This document shows, in pieces, positions 45,334-55,896 of a DNA stretch of 64,000 nucleotides (its first letter is position 1; each line of letters starts with the position of its first letter). Under the pieces are notes generated by a model. The model worked only from the letters and a program-made list of their open reading frames with translations, ran no database searches and was not told the DNA's origin. Source of the stretch: a bacterium A37T11 (GTDB lineage: Bacteria; Bacteroidota; Bacteroidia; Sphingobacteriales; Sphingobacteriaceae). Made by a program: the position numbers and the translations under genes. The stretch is from the NCBI GenBank assembly GCA_900109895.1, contig FOBR01000003.1:62001-126000 (forward strand), given 5' to 3'.

Positions 45334-46122
45334 ATGAGTAAAACAATTTTAATTACTGGTGCTGCAAGTGGTTTTGGAAAAATCGCTGCATTTGAGTTGG
45401 CGAAAAAAGGACATCGTGTTATTGCAACGACTCAGGTATATCCCCAAATGAGTGATTTAATAAGGGAAGCAGGAGAAAAGGGAATAGAACTGACCGTGGA
45501 TAAACTCGATGTGACAAATGCCCGAGACATTGCTTATGCCCACAAAAAATACGATATTGATGTGCTGATCAGCAATGCGGGAATTATGGAAGGTGGTCCA
45601 ATTGCGGAACAACCGCTAGAATTGATCCGTTCCATGTTTGAAATAAATGTATTTGGTGCTTTAGAGCTGGCTCAAGGGTTTATTAAGAAATTCGTGGCAA
45701 AACAATCAGGAAAAATAGTTTTTACCACGTCTATGGGGGGGCTATGGACGGTGCCTTATGTGGCGGCCTATTGTGCGTCAAAACATGCGCTTGAAGCTAT
45801 AGCAGAGGGTCTTAAGACCGAATTGGCACCTTTTAATATTAAAATAGCTACGTGCAATCCGGGGGTATTTGGTACAGGGTTTAATGACCGGGGAGTTGAT
45901 TCTATCGCTCATTGGTATGATCCTGAAGTCAATTTTACTCCTAAGGCTGCCTTTAATGGTGTAGCCGAATCATTAGCCCACCAGTTGGATCCGCAATCAA
46001 TGGCCGAAGTCATCGTTCATGTGGCATTGGATGACCAATCCAATTTCCGGAATGTTCATCCCAAAGAAACCGAAGAGTTTATTAAAAAAGTGCAGGCAGA
46101 AGCTTGGACGGCAAAAAGCTAA
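45334..46122 (+). CDS. Classical SDR oxidoreductase
   Basis: 262 residues with ITGAASGFGKIAA (NAD(P) loop), SNAGIM, the catalytic Ser in TTSMGG and the intact YCASK (Tyr and Lys). The C-terminal part is slightly longer than in acyl-carrier reductases, as in the 17-beta-HSD-like group. Substrate unknown. First gene of an operon with the HbpS-like and AraC genes, 17 nt and 18 nt gaps. Confidence 0.9.
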   Translation: MSKTILITGAASGFGKIAAFELAKKGHRVIATTQVYPQMSDLIREAGEKGIELTVDKLDVTNARDIAYAHKKYDIDVLISNAGIMEGGPIAEQPLELIRSMFEINVFGALELAQGFIKKFVAKQSGKIVFTTSMGGLWTVPYVAAYCASKHALEAIAEGLKTELAPFNIKIATCNPGVFGTGFNDRGVDSIAHWYDPEVNFTPKAAFNGVAESLAHQLDPQSMAEVIVHVALDDQSNFRNVHPKETEEFIKKVQAEAWTAKS

Positions 46123-46139
46123 GCATAAAAAGAGGTAAG

Positions 46140-46541
46140 ATGAGTATACGGTATAAAGACGCAGCATTGGTGTTAGCTGCTGCTATAGAAAAAGCCAAAC
46201 AACAAAACATTCCAGTAAGCATTGCGGTAGTGGATTTGGGTGGGCATTTGGTCGCTTTTGCACGGGTAGACAGTGTACCTGGAGTTGTTGATTTTGCCAT
46301 CAGGAAGGCCAGGACTGCGGTTATGTTTGGTGTGGATAGTGAGGAAATGGGCACGATCATTTCAGGTGCAGGTATGCAGGGGTATGGGATGATCAATTCC
46401 AATGACGGTTTACTAACCATTGCAGGAGGGGTGCTGATAAAGGACAAAAATGACCTTTGTATAGGAGCAATCGGGTCATCTGGAGGGGCACCAGCACAGG
46501 ATAAAGAAATTGCCCAGGCGGGAGCTCTTGCACTAACTTAA
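46140..46541 (+). CDS. HbpS/GlcG-like haem-binding family protein
   Basis: 133 residues with the whole GlcG/HbpS pattern: IPVSIAVVDLGGHLVAFARVD, DFAIRKARTAV and GGVLIKDKNDLCIGAIGSSGGAPAQDKEIAQAG. Members bind haem or small ligands; activity is often unknown. The start at 46140 is preceded by AGAGG (46131-46135). It lies in an operon with the SDR, suggesting a role in the same reaction or stress response. Confidence 0.88.
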   Translation: MSIRYKDAALVLAAAIEKAKQQNIPVSIAVVDLGGHLVAFARVDSVPGVVDFAIRKARTAVMFGVDSEEMGTIISGAGMQGYGMINSNDGLLTIAGGVLIKDKNDLCIGAIGSSGGAPAQDKEIAQAGALALT

Positions 46542-46559
46542 AAATGAAGATATTTGTAT

Positions 46560-47363
46560 ATGGAAGAAACTTCAGAGATCATATTTGACAAATTGGTATA
46601 TGCTTGTGCCTTCGAAAAGCATAGGGGACATGAAGAATTTATCCCTGAACACTTTTTGGGTTTTCAACTGTCTGGGGAAACACATGCCTTCCATTCACAG
46701 GGTAATACGGTGATCACTGAAAATACGGTGGTGCTGGTGCGCAAAAATCAGCTGATTCGGACCATTAAATATCCTTCAAAAGCTGGAAAATACCAATTTC
46801 TTTCTATCACGCTGGATAAGGAAACTTTACAGCAATATGCCATGGAAAATAAAATTGTGGTGGAAAACCGTTATTCGGGCAAACAGAAGCTTTTTTTTGA
46901 GGCGGATGAATTTCTGGAGAGTTATTTTCGTTCCTTGGCACCATATATTGACAAAAAAAAGGAAGCCACTCCAAAATTGGCAGCATTAAAAATCAGGGAA
47001 GCTATTGAACTGTTGTTACAGAGCAAACCTGATTTTAAATGCTTTTTATTTGATTTTTCTGAACCTTACAAAATTGATTTGGAGGAATTCATGAATCAAA
47101 ATTACACGTTTAATGTACCATTGCAATCATTTGCGCGGTTGACTGCGCGCAGCCTTTCTGCCTTTAAGCGTGATTTTTCAAAAATATTTGGTACCTCTCC
47201 TAAACAATGGCTCCGTGACAAGCGCTTGGAGGAGGCGTACTACCTAATTAAACATAAGCAGCAACGGCCTGCTGATATCTACTTGGACCTGGGTTTTGAA
47301 AACTTGTCACATTTTTATACTTCTTTTAAGGAAAAATTTGGTATAACCACCTCGGAGGTGTAA
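46560..47363 (+). CDS. AraC-family transcriptional regulator
   Basis: 267 residues. An N-terminal cupin-like sensor part is followed by an AraC HTH in the last 95 residues (FNVPLQSFARLTARSLSAFKRDF, then ADIYLDLGFENLSHFYTSFKEKFG). The ATG at 46560 follows ATATTTG, so start and promoter may almost touch. Likely regulator of the SDR operon and perhaps of the cytochrome gene behind it. Confidence 0.9.
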   Translation: MEETSEIIFDKLVYACAFEKHRGHEEFIPEHFLGFQLSGETHAFHSQGNTVITENTVVLVRKNQLIRTIKYPSKAGKYQFLSITLDKETLQQYAMENKIVVENRYSGKQKLFFEADEFLESYFRSLAPYIDKKKEATPKLAALKIREAIELLLQSKPDFKCFLFDFSEPYKIDLEEFMNQNYTFNVPLQSFARLTARSLSAFKRDFSKIFGTSPKQWLRDKRLEEAYYLIKHKQQRPADIYLDLGFENLSHFYTSFKEKFGITTSEV

Positions 47364-47396
47364 AAAGCTTTCCCATTGAGCTTTATTTAACAATAG

Positions 47397-47429
47397 TTGG
47401 TTATTATATCTGCTTAAAAACTATATTTG
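47397..47429 (+). promoter_or_regulatory. Bacteroidota-type promoter of the cytochrome c gene
   Basis: TTG at 47397-47399, spacer of 22 nt, and a perfect TATATTTG at 47422-47429. The leader would be about 80 nt before the ATG at 47518. Confidence 0.5.
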
Positions 47430-47517
47430 TATTTCGAAAAATATAGTACGTCGAATAGCCTGATTATGTGTTTTTTTAAAATTTTCCACCTGCTTTTAAC
47501 AAATTAAACTAAATAGG

Positions 47518-48495
47518 ATGAAAATAATTAAATACCTAGGAATTTTTTTGGGATTCTTGATCCTGTTAATATTGGTTTCCGGAGCCTATATTCGTTTATT
47601 TAAGCCCGATATGGAGAAACCAACTAACCTGAAAATCGAAAGAACTGCTGCGCGCGTAGAACGTGGAAAATACCTTGCCAACCATGTCACTGTGTGTATT
47701 GACTGCCATAGCCGACGCGATTGGAGCCTTTTCAGTGGTCCTGTCGTCAAAGGTTCTGAAGGGAGTGGTGGGGAAAAATTTGACAGGAAGGCAGGTTTTC
47801 CGGGTACTATTTACGCTACTAATCTGACACCATATCAATTGTCTTCCTGGACGGATGGGGAAATATATAGGGCAATATCTGGTGGTGTTGGAAAGAATGG
47901 GCGGGCGCTCTTTCCATTAATGGGATACCACCGATTTGGCAAAATGGATCGGGAAGATATTTTTAGTATTATAGTTTATCTTCGTACACTATCCTCCATT
48001 GCTAACGATGTGCCCGACGCCGTACTTGATTTTCCAGTAAGTTTACTAAACAGATTATCTCCGCAAAAGCCTATGCACCAGAAAATACCTGCACCTGGAG
48101 ACTCCGTAAAATATGGTGGTTACATAGTGAATGCGGCCGGTTGTGTTGAATGTCACAGCAAGCAGGATAAAGGTAAGATTGTGCCCGGTACGGAGTTTGC
48201 CGGTGGAATGGAATTTCGTCAGCCTGTGGGCATTATTCGCGCACCCAATATTACAATGGACCCCCAAACAGGGATAGGCAACTGGGACCGTGAACTATTT
48301 GTGGCTAAATTTAAGGCTTATGCAGATACCAGCCATCGTTTGCCGCCGGTACCAAAAGGTGAGCTCAACTCGCCTATGCCCTGGGGAATGTATGCAGGGA
48401 TGAAAAGGCAGGATATTGAAGCGATTTATACGTATTTAAAAAGTATTAAACCTAAAGTATCTTCTATAAAAGTAAGGAGTTATAATAATGATTGA
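47518..48495 (+). CDS. Dihaem cytochrome c, membrane anchored
   Basis: 325 residues. One N-terminal membrane segment (LGIFLGFLILLILVSGAYI) is followed by two cytochrome c domains with haem sites CIDCH (about residue 61) and CVECH (about residue 214), and Met ligands candidate in LFPLMGYHRF and GMYAGM. Similar proteins deliver electrons from alcohol, aldehyde or gluconate dehydrogenases to the respiratory chain. No dehydrogenase gene lies beside it. It has its own promoter. Confidence 0.9.
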   Translation: MKIIKYLGIFLGFLILLILVSGAYIRLFKPDMEKPTNLKIERTAARVERGKYLANHVTVCIDCHSRRDWSLFSGPVVKGSEGSGGEKFDRKAGFPGTIYATNLTPYQLSSWTDGEIYRAISGGVGKNGRALFPLMGYHRFGKMDREDIFSIIVYLRTLSSIANDVPDAVLDFPVSLLNRLSPQKPMHQKIPAPGDSVKYGGYIVNAAGCVECHSKQDKGKIVPGTEFAGGMEFRQPVGIIRAPNITMDPQTGIGNWDRELFVAKFKAYADTSHRLPPVPKGELNSPMPWGMYAGMKRQDIEAIYTYLKSIKPKVSSIKVRSYNND

Positions 48496-48534
48496 CTTAT
48501 TATCACCGTATGCAGGTTTTCCCGTCTGGAGTTC

Positions 48535-51500
48535 TTATCCACTTTTCACCTTCAACAGATCTCCTGTTTGAACAATAAATCCATGTTGGAGGCTGTGTCC
48601 TAAAGCATTTAGGATGGAACTGCGTATATCTTCTGTTGTCCTGGAAAATCCCAAAGTTTTGGCAACCAGAGGTACAATTTTCTCTGTGTGGATGGCAAAA
48701 GAACTTTTCACTACTTCCTGAATGGCTAAGGCAATTTCTTCCAGGGCAATGTATTGTATTTTTTTGGATCCGGCTGGAAAATTACGGCGGTCTCGCAGTG
48801 TCGGTTTGTCCATGCCCGGGTGCCAAAGGAAGTCTCCTTTAATCGCGACGATACCTTCATTTTGGGCAAAAATGGCTGCATCTGCCAAATGTTGGCGGAT
48901 TTGGCCACTAATTTTATTAAGTCCTGCTGCAGTAACCAGGCGGCGTGCCACCTCATCTACGTGTACAGGGCTTTCTACCCGAACAACTTCTTCTATCCAA
49001 GCCGCCATCCGACCAACGGGATGAAGCAAAAAATCACGGATGCCTATATTACCACTAAGTGTTCCGAATTTATATAAGGGCATTTCTTTGATAGCCTCAG
49101 TTGGTTGTTCACGCTTAAAAGCAACCCGCTCAAGCGTTTGTTCCACTACTAATTCATCATCTTCCATGTCCTGTTCAGAAGCGGTATCTTGGGCTTTCCG
49201 GATGGCCTCTGCCAATCGCTGGTACTCACGTTCGGGATTGCGGTACCAATCAGTGCACCAAATAGCATAGGTATTCCAGCCAATGCCGTTAAGTACTTGA
49301 ATACGTAGCCTGTCGCGGTCTGTGGCTGATTTTGCGCCGGCATAATTTACCCCGTCACACTGAATACCGAGCAAATAGCGTCCCGGATGTTCAGGATCTA
49401 CAATGGCTAAATCTATATAAAAACCGGAAGATCCTACTTTTCTGCGAACGATATAGCCGTCGGTCTCCAGCCTTTCGGCAATGAAGTCTTCAAACGGCCG
49501 GTCCTCGGTAGGAATGATAGTTGGGTCAGCTTCAAATACACCATGTTGTGCAAAGTAAAGAAAACTCTTAAGCGCACGTATGCCAAATTTTGTGTTGGGG
49601 GTTACACGCATATCCTCGGAAGTGATATTGGCAAATACTTCACAGCGGTATTTGGCACGGGTGATGAGTACATTTAGCCTGCGTTCCCCACCATCGTTGT
49701 TAAGTGGGCCGAAACTCATGGGCACCTTACCGTCTTCTATGCGTCCGTAACCGATGCTGATAAACATTACGTCGCGTTCGTCGCCTTGAACATTTTCAAG
49801 GTTTTTAACAAAAAAGGGTTCATTGGGATGGGCCCTAAAAAAGGTTTCTAATGCTGTGTTTTGACGCCTTCTGATCTCTAGCTCATGTTGTATGGCCTGC
49901 ATTTGCGAGGTACTAAAGGCTGCTACACCCAGACTTTCATGCGGGCTGTGCTGGGCATGCGCTATGATGGCATCGGCTACGGCTGCTGCCTCAACAGGGT
50001 TCGTGCGGGTCTTCCCTCTCTCATACACGGCTTCAGGCAAATGATGAAAGGCTAATCCCAACCGTCGTCTGGATCCGGGGCTCGGGAAAATGACGAGCTT
50101 GTTTTCGTAAAATTCATGGTTTGATAGGCTGATCAACGATTCATGGCGACTTCTATAATGCCACCGGAGCATCCGCTCAGGCGTGCCTTTACTATTGCAC
50201 ATGCCCAGGATACTTTGTAGGTCTGCGGTCTCATTTTCGTCATCTTCTTCCGCTTCGGCATTTAGTTTATCAAAAAAACTGGTTGGTGGCAATTGCCGGG
50301 AATCGCCTACGACTACAAGTTGTTTTCCGCGCATAATAGCTCCCAATGCTTCCACTGGCCTCACCTGGCTGGCCTCATCGAATATAATGAGATCAAAAGT
50401 GATGCTTCCGGGGGGCAGAAAATTGGCGATAGACAGGGGGCTCATCATAAATACGGGCTTAATGGCTTGTATCGCTAAGCCGGCTTCTTGCATTAGCTTG
50501 CGGATGGGCATATGTCGTGATTTTTTATTGAACTCCGTGCGTAGTACATTCAACTGGCCTCCTCCTTCTTGACGGGGGAGAATTTGGTAATGTGTTAGCG
50601 CGACGCGCGCCCGATTGTATTGCTGGTTCAATTCATCTAAACGCCTAAATTTGGCAATAAGCGTTTCATGACTGCTGCGTTCAAAACGTTTTAAGGGATC
50701 GAACAGGGTCATGGCTTGCTCAATCAGGTATTCATACCACGATTTTTGCAAGGCCATTTTTAAGAATTTTCCGGCTTCTTTCCAAGTTAATGCGGCTTCG
50801 GGAAGCATACCAAATCCGGCATTTTGGCTGGTTTCAACCAGGTTGTTCCAGGCTATGGCCAGGTGAATTTGGGTTAAGCCTTCCTGCCATTGCTGTAGTT
50901 GCTGAAATTGTTCTTTGAAAAATGGTGCAGAATGTTTACGATGATAATAGGCATCCATTTCCAGTTTTTTAAGCACCTGAGTCCATAATTCAAGATGCTT
51001 TGCCAATTTCTGGCCAAGAATGGATGAGTGCTTTACGGGGCTGTCTTTGTCTATGCTTCCCAAATAGTCGAGGAGTTGATGAGGTAGTGTTCCCTCGGTA
51101 ATACGCTGGTGCGTTTGACTTAGGTACGTAAAAGTATCCATTAACACGGGCCAGTTTGACCGCTGTTTACTCCATCGGTAACCAAAAAGCATGTTCCCCA
51201 AGGAGTCTGATTCATGAAGGGTATGCATTAGCCGCTGGCCTTCAAGGACGGCATCCACGAGTTGCAATTTTTCGTGGGTGCCGGCTGGTATTAATTGTTT
51301 GCAATAGGCAGACAACTGCTTAACAGCACGTTTATAATCCCCAATTAGGAATTTATACCACTTGTGTCCATGGGTAATGATTTGCTGACGGATCTCGAGC
51401 ACGGGCTGGTCCCAGGCTTCTGGCAGCAGTATATGATCGTATTGCAGGTGTAAGGCAGATAAGCGCTCGCCGGCATCCAATAATTCATGGATGTCTGCTT

Positions 51501-53204
51501 GCTGCAATAGCCAGGTGCGGTTATTGATATCAATATCGGTGAGGTCAGGCCTTTTCTCTACCCATGAAAACAATTCAATGAATGAATGAACGGAATCTTC
51601 ATTGTCAGGAATTTGCACCCCTATTTGGGGTGCTAAGTTTGCCGTGTAACTCATGAGCGCTTCACAAGCTTCAGCCGCAGTGGACAATATTTCTAAAAAA
51701 AAAGTCTGTTCATGGGGATGAAATACGGTCAGTTTTGTGCCGTAAAATAATAATTCAACAGGTTGCCCAATATCCTTCAGCCTCGCTTGTATGTTGTCAG
51801 CTATATCTTCTGCACGTCTCATCCGTTCAGAATCCCATGTTTCGGGATGGTCAATGGGAATTTTAGGAAGTTCATGTTGACCCCGCTGTTGTTCAATGTT
51901 TAACAGGTTACCCATGATCTGTTGGGGGGATAACGCACTTTTTTGAAAAGTGGTGTTTACGGCGTCACAGTAAGCATTCAGTGCTGTTTTATAACCATCG
52001 AGTAACTGTACTTCAGCTTCAAGTTGGGCTAAAGTAGGTTTCCCTAATTCAAGTACACGCTTCAATTCATCATGCAGGTCACGCTTATTGGCTTTGTGGC
52101 TGTGTAGTTCAAGGCACGCCTCTCCTAAATGGATGCTATCCATCCGCCTCTTGACCACCTCCAGTGCGGCCATTTTTTCAGCAACAAACAACACTTTCTT
52201 TCCATGGCCAATGGCATTCGCTAAAATGTTGGTAATGGTTTGTGACTTTCCGGTGCCCGGAGGCCCCTGTATGACCATGTTCCTTCCCTCATGCACTGCA
52301 AGCATGGCTAAAACTTGGGAACTGTCTGCATCGACTACTTGAAAAAGCTGGTCTGCGATGGTATCCCGGTCAATATGATCTTCATCCGAAGCGGTGGGCT
52401 GCGGCTCATTAAACCCATCGCCAAATAAAGCGCTGATGACTCCGTGCTTTTCAGGCTTTTGTTCATCTGGCCAATTATCTTGGTCAAGATCATTGTATAT
52501 CATGAATTTACCAAAAGAGAAAAATCCAAGTTCAATATCGTCTCCCTCCACACTCCATCCGTTTTCTTTCCGTATCCGCTCGGCAATATCTTGATAATAA
52601 GCGTTCACATCCAGGTCCTCCACATCCGGCAATTCAGGGATGGTCATGTTATATTCTGCCATCATTTTGGCTTGTAGCGATAGGTTAGCCCCAATTTCGC
52701 TACCAGCGTATTTTAGCCTGAACCGCTCACTGGCGCTTGACCTTTCTAACGTGACAGGTATAAGGATGAGTGGGGCTTTCCTAATCTCTTTTTCATTTCC
52801 TTTTTCATACCAGTTGAGCATTCCCAAAGCGAGGTAAAGTATATTTGTTCCTTGTTCTTCAATACTGGTCCGCGCAAAATAATAAGTATTCAGAATTTTC
52901 GCTTGTAGTTTGCTTTCGGATGCATTGGTCTGGAGTCTATTGTCAAAATAGGCATCACGTTGCTGCTCATCAGATAGGGGGGTAAGGACGGTAATGGGCC
53001 ATTTTCTGTTTCCTCAATAGTATCCGGCCTTCCAAGAAAGGTCATGGATTTAGTTAATTTAACAAGAATATCAAAGATGGCCGCAGATTTTTCCTGGACG
53101 ATGTGAAGTCCCCGGGCTTTTGGAATTTTATAATTAAGCAGGCTATTTCTCATACTGAGATCCAGCAACTCTTTTCTCGAAGATTCTAATTTTGGGGAAA
53201 TCAT
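48535..53204 (-). pseudogene. Large DUF4011/UvrD-like helicase-nuclease (DUF3320), one-base frameshift
   Basis: Two frames make one protein of about 1556 residues. The first 75 or so codons (from 53204, ESSRKELLDLSMRNSLLNYK) are DUF4011. The second frame begins with DEQQRDAYFDNRLQ and EEQGTNILYLALG, then ATPase motifs GPPGTGKSQTITN, LIIFDEASQVRPVEALG, VVVGDSRQLPPTSFF, LENVQGDERDVMFIS and NVLITRAKYR (SF1), a Vsr/MTES_1575-like nuclease domain (GSSGFYIDLAIVDP, LLGIQCDG) and DUF3320. The shift lies in a G run at 52977-52982. Such proteins are widespread in genomic islands and are suspected defence factors. Sequencing error, phase variation or true decay are open. Confidence 0.85.
52977..52982 (-). 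other. Homopolymer tract where the helicase gene shifts frame
   Basis: Six G on the plus strand (C6 on the coding strand). With seven, codons LPPL would lead straight into SDEQQRDAYF and restore the full protein. With six, translation ends at 52890. Confidence 0.8.
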
Positions 53205-53221
53205 GGTATCATTGCCGCCGT

Positions 53222-53282
53222 TCAGCTTGTTAACCGCGATTAAAGGTATAAATACAAATGCAGAATTGCAAGAAAATTTTTG
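53222..53282 (+). repeat. Detached fragment of the dispersed repeat, copy J
   Basis: GCGATTAAAGGTATAAATAC followed by AAATGCAGAATTGCAAGAAAAT matches the second module of copy A (14718-14763). It sits 18 nt upstream of the large helicase gene, 28 kb away from the main cluster of repeats. Confidence 0.7.
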
Positions 53283-53396
53283 GTAATCAGATCCTTTTAT
53301 GTTCTGGAACAGCTTTGCCTGATAAACAGAAGCGTTAAATTTTTGTTAAATACCTGAGTTTTAACAATAATTAACAGTGAAACAGGCGACCACCTA

Positions 53397-53427
53397 TTGT
53401 ATTTGAATTAAGTCATTCGTAATTTTG
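53397..53427 (+). promoter_or_regulatory. Bacteroidota-type promoter of the HtrA gene
   Basis: TTG at 53397-53399, 20-nt spacer, TAATTTTG at 53420-53427. The ATG is at 53483, giving a leader of about 48 nt. Confidence 0.5.
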
Positions 53428-53482
53428 AATAAGAAATTTTTCAAGATTATTAAAAGGGTTTAATTTAAAAATACGTATAGAT

Positions 53483-55045
53483 ATGAAAAAAATAGGAATG
53501 ACCGTTTTCGCTGCCTTGCTTGGCGGTGTAATGGCGTTAGGAGGGTATAAACTCTTAGAAACTAAACAACATGCAACTATTATAGCCGCTGAAGAAGCAC
53601 AAAAAGCGCATTTTGCCAGTAATGTGAAAATTCCAACTGCCCCGGTTGGGTCTGTTGCATTTGCGGCAGCGGCATCTAATGTGACGCCAGCCGTTGTACA
53701 CATTAAAACGACTTACGAACAAAAGGCCCGTTCAAACGATGATCAAACAGATATTTTTGAACAGTTTTTCGGCGTGCCTCAAGGGCGGATGCAGGAACAA
53801 GCACAACCGGCACAAGCTTCAGGTTCAGGAGTGATTATTAAGGAAGATGGTTATATCGTGACCAATAATCATGTGATTGAAAACGCGGATAAGATTGAAG
53901 TAGTTCTTCCTGACAAACGTATGTTTGAAGCAAAAATCATTGGCCGAGATCCAAATACTGACCTCGCATTGATTAAAATCGATGCTAAGGGCCTTCCTAC
54001 AGTACCTGTTGGCAATTCGGATGCAGTTCAAATTGGTGAATGGGTATTAGCAGTGGGTTATCCACTGAGCCTTGAATCGACGGTTACTGCCGGTATTGTG
54101 AGTGCTAAAGGACGCAGTATTGGAATCATTGACCAAAAGGAACGTGAAAAAATGCAACAGGGATTTGGATTTCAGCAACAGCAAAACCCAAATAAGCAAT
54201 TGGTCACGAATGCCATTGAATCATTCATCCAGACGGATGCTGTGATCAATATGGGAAATAGCGGAGGTGCTTTGGTCAATACCAATGGAGAGCTGGTAGG
54301 AATCAATTCAGCCCTGGCTTCACCCAGTGGTTATTATGCCGGTTATGGCTTTGCAGTTCCATCCAATCTGGTAAAAAAGATTGTAGAAGACTTTGTAGCA
54401 TATGGGCGGGTAAACCGTGGCTTGGTCGGATTGACCTTTAACGAGCTAAATCCGGATAATGCCAAAGAACTAGGCATTACGGATGTTAATGGATTATATG
54501 TAAATGAGGTTGTAGCAAATGGGGCTGCCCAAAAGGCAGGTATCCGCAAGGGTGATATTCTGACGAAGATTAATGGCAATGTGATCAACGAATCCTCCGA
54601 TCTTCAGGAACGCGTATATCGCCTTCATCCGGGAGATAAAGTGACGCTAACTTATAAGCGTGATGGCAAGCTGCACGATGCAACGGTTACATTAATGGCT
54701 GATAAATCTGCTGATAAATCCTCAGCTGCGAAAAAGGAGGCCAGCCGTAGCGCTACCATGATCTATAATGATTTGGGAGCAGGGTTTGTGCCAGCACCGG
54801 AAGCACAGAAAAAAAGGTTCCATGTGTCCTCAGGCGTATTGGTCACTAAAGTGAATACGGATGGCCTGTTTGATTATTATAGTGTGCCTGAAGGTATGCT
54901 GATTACCCAAATAAATGGTCAGGCGGTAAATAATGTGGATGATGTGGAGAGCGCTCTGGGTAAAGGAGATCATGGCATGATCCGCATGAAAGGATATTCG
55001 CCGGATGGTGAACTCATGGAAATGCGATTTCCTTCTGGCAAGTAA
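53483..55045 (+). CDS. HtrA/Do-family periplasmic serine protease
   Basis: 520 residues: signal/anchor segment (GMTVFAALLGGVMALGGY), trypsin-like domain with the triad His in NNHVIE, Asp in NTDLALIKI and Ser in GNSGGAL (preceded by NM instead of the usual NP), and two PDZ domains (GLVGLTFNELN and LYVNEVVANGAAQKAGIRKGD; second near the end, TKVNTDGLFDYYSVPEGMLI). It degrades or refolds damaged envelope proteins. It has its own promoter and a strong terminator. Confidence 0.94.
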   Translation: MKKIGMTVFAALLGGVMALGGYKLLETKQHATIIAAEEAQKAHFASNVKIPTAPVGSVAFAAAASNVTPAVVHIKTTYEQKARSNDDQTDIFEQFFGVPQGRMQEQAQPAQASGSGVIIKEDGYIVTNNHVIENADKIEVVLPDKRMFEAKIIGRDPNTDLALIKIDAKGLPTVPVGNSDAVQIGEWVLAVGYPLSLESTVTAGIVSAKGRSIGIIDQKEREKMQQGFGFQQQQNPNKQLVTNAIESFIQTDAVINMGNSGGALVNTNGELVGINSALASPSGYYAGYGFAVPSNLVKKIVEDFVAYGRVNRGLVGLTFNELNPDNAKELGITDVNGLYVNEVVANGAAQKAGIRKGDILTKINGNVINESSDLQERVYRLHPGDKVTLTYKRDGKLHDATVTLMADKSADKSSAAKKEASRSATMIYNDLGAGFVPAPEAQKKRFHVSSGVLVTKVNTDGLFDYYSVPEGMLITQINGQAVNNVDDVESALGKGDHGMIRMKGYSPDGELMEMRFPSGK

Positions 55046-55069
55046 AGATATAATCAACCAATTTTTAGT

Positions 55070-55102
55070 CCCCCGTCTGGAAAGTTCAGGCGGGGGTTTT
55101 TT
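55070..55102 (+). terminator. Rho-independent terminator after HtrA gene
   Basis: CCCCCGTCTG and CAGGCGGGGG form a ten-pair stem (one G-T pair) with a 7-nt loop, followed by six T (55097-55102). It starts 25 nt after the stop codon. Confidence 0.9.
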
Positions 55103-55170
55103 AGTTTCTCCAAAAAGGTTGCAATGGGTTATTATTTTTGTTATCATTGATAAAATTTTCAAAGTCGGAA

Positions 55171-55896
55171 ATGGATATTGCAATTTATGCACTGAGCGAG
55201 TATGCGGTGACAATGGAATTTTCCGTGGTTATCGATGGCAGCGTAGCTGATTTGATCAGTCGTTTTAATGCGCATTTATTACAGCATCCATTCCCGGGCT
55301 TGCAAACATTAGTGCCGGCATACGGGTCACTTACCATTGTATTTGACCCCTTAGTGGTAGTGCAGGCAACAATCCTTCCGGGATCAGATTGCCTGGAGAA
55401 AGTTTCTACTTTTTTAAAGGTATCTTTCAACCAATTTGATCAGGAAACTGTTAGGAAGTCAGCTGCGGTAATTAAAAATATTCCAGTTTGTTATGGTGGA
55501 GGCTATGGCCCTGACCTGGACTATCTGGCCAGCATTCTCGCGCTTACCACAAATGAAGTGGTCCAGCTGCATAGTTCCGCCATTTACCGTGTTTTCATGA
55601 TCGGATTTGTTCCGGGCTTTGCTTATTTAGGCGGCTTGGATCACCGTTTGGAGATTGCTAGAAAAGGAACTCCCAGGAATTCTGTGCCTGCGGGATCTGT
55701 GGGGATAGCTGGAAAACAAACCGGTATTTATTCGCTGGAAACGCCAGGAGGTTGGCAAATTATTGGCCGTACGCCTTTGCGGATGTTTGACGCAAACCGA
55801 AAAGAGCCTGTTTTGTTAAAAGCTGGTGATAGGGTTTCGTTTACGACAATAACTGAAAAAGAATTTAATCAATACAAGGAGGCCAGGTGCGAATAA
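55171..55896 (+). CDS. pxpB: PxpB, 5-oxoprolinase subunit (KipI family)
   Basis: 241 residues from the ATG at 55171; a TTG 33 nt earlier is less likely. The family core is clear: IPVCYGG.YGPDL, TNEVVQLHSSAIYRVFMIGFVPGFAYLGGLD, and RNSVPAGSVGIAGKQTGIYSLETPGGWQIIGRTP. With PxpC and PxpA it forms the ATP-dependent prokaryotic 5-oxoprolinase that opens pyroglutamate to glutamate. The stop overlaps pxpC by 10 nt. Confidence 0.93.
   Translation: MDIAIYALSEYAVTMEFSVVIDGSVADLISRFNAHLLQHPFPGLQTLVPAYGSLTIVFDPLVVVQATILPGSDCLEKVSTFLKVSFNQFDQETVRKSAAVIKNIPVCYGGGYGPDLDYLASILALTTNEVVQLHSSAIYRVFMIGFVPGFAYLGGLDHRLEIARKGTPRNSVPAGSVGIAGKQTGIYSLETPGGWQIIGRTPLRMFDANRKEPVLLKAGDRVSFTTITEKEFNQYKEARCE

Noticed and set aside
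48535-52827. Reading the helicase as a separate gene starting at 52827
   Set aside because: The start would be TTG inside a conserved DUF4011 strand (EEQGTNILYLALG); the missing N terminus lies just upstream in the next frame.
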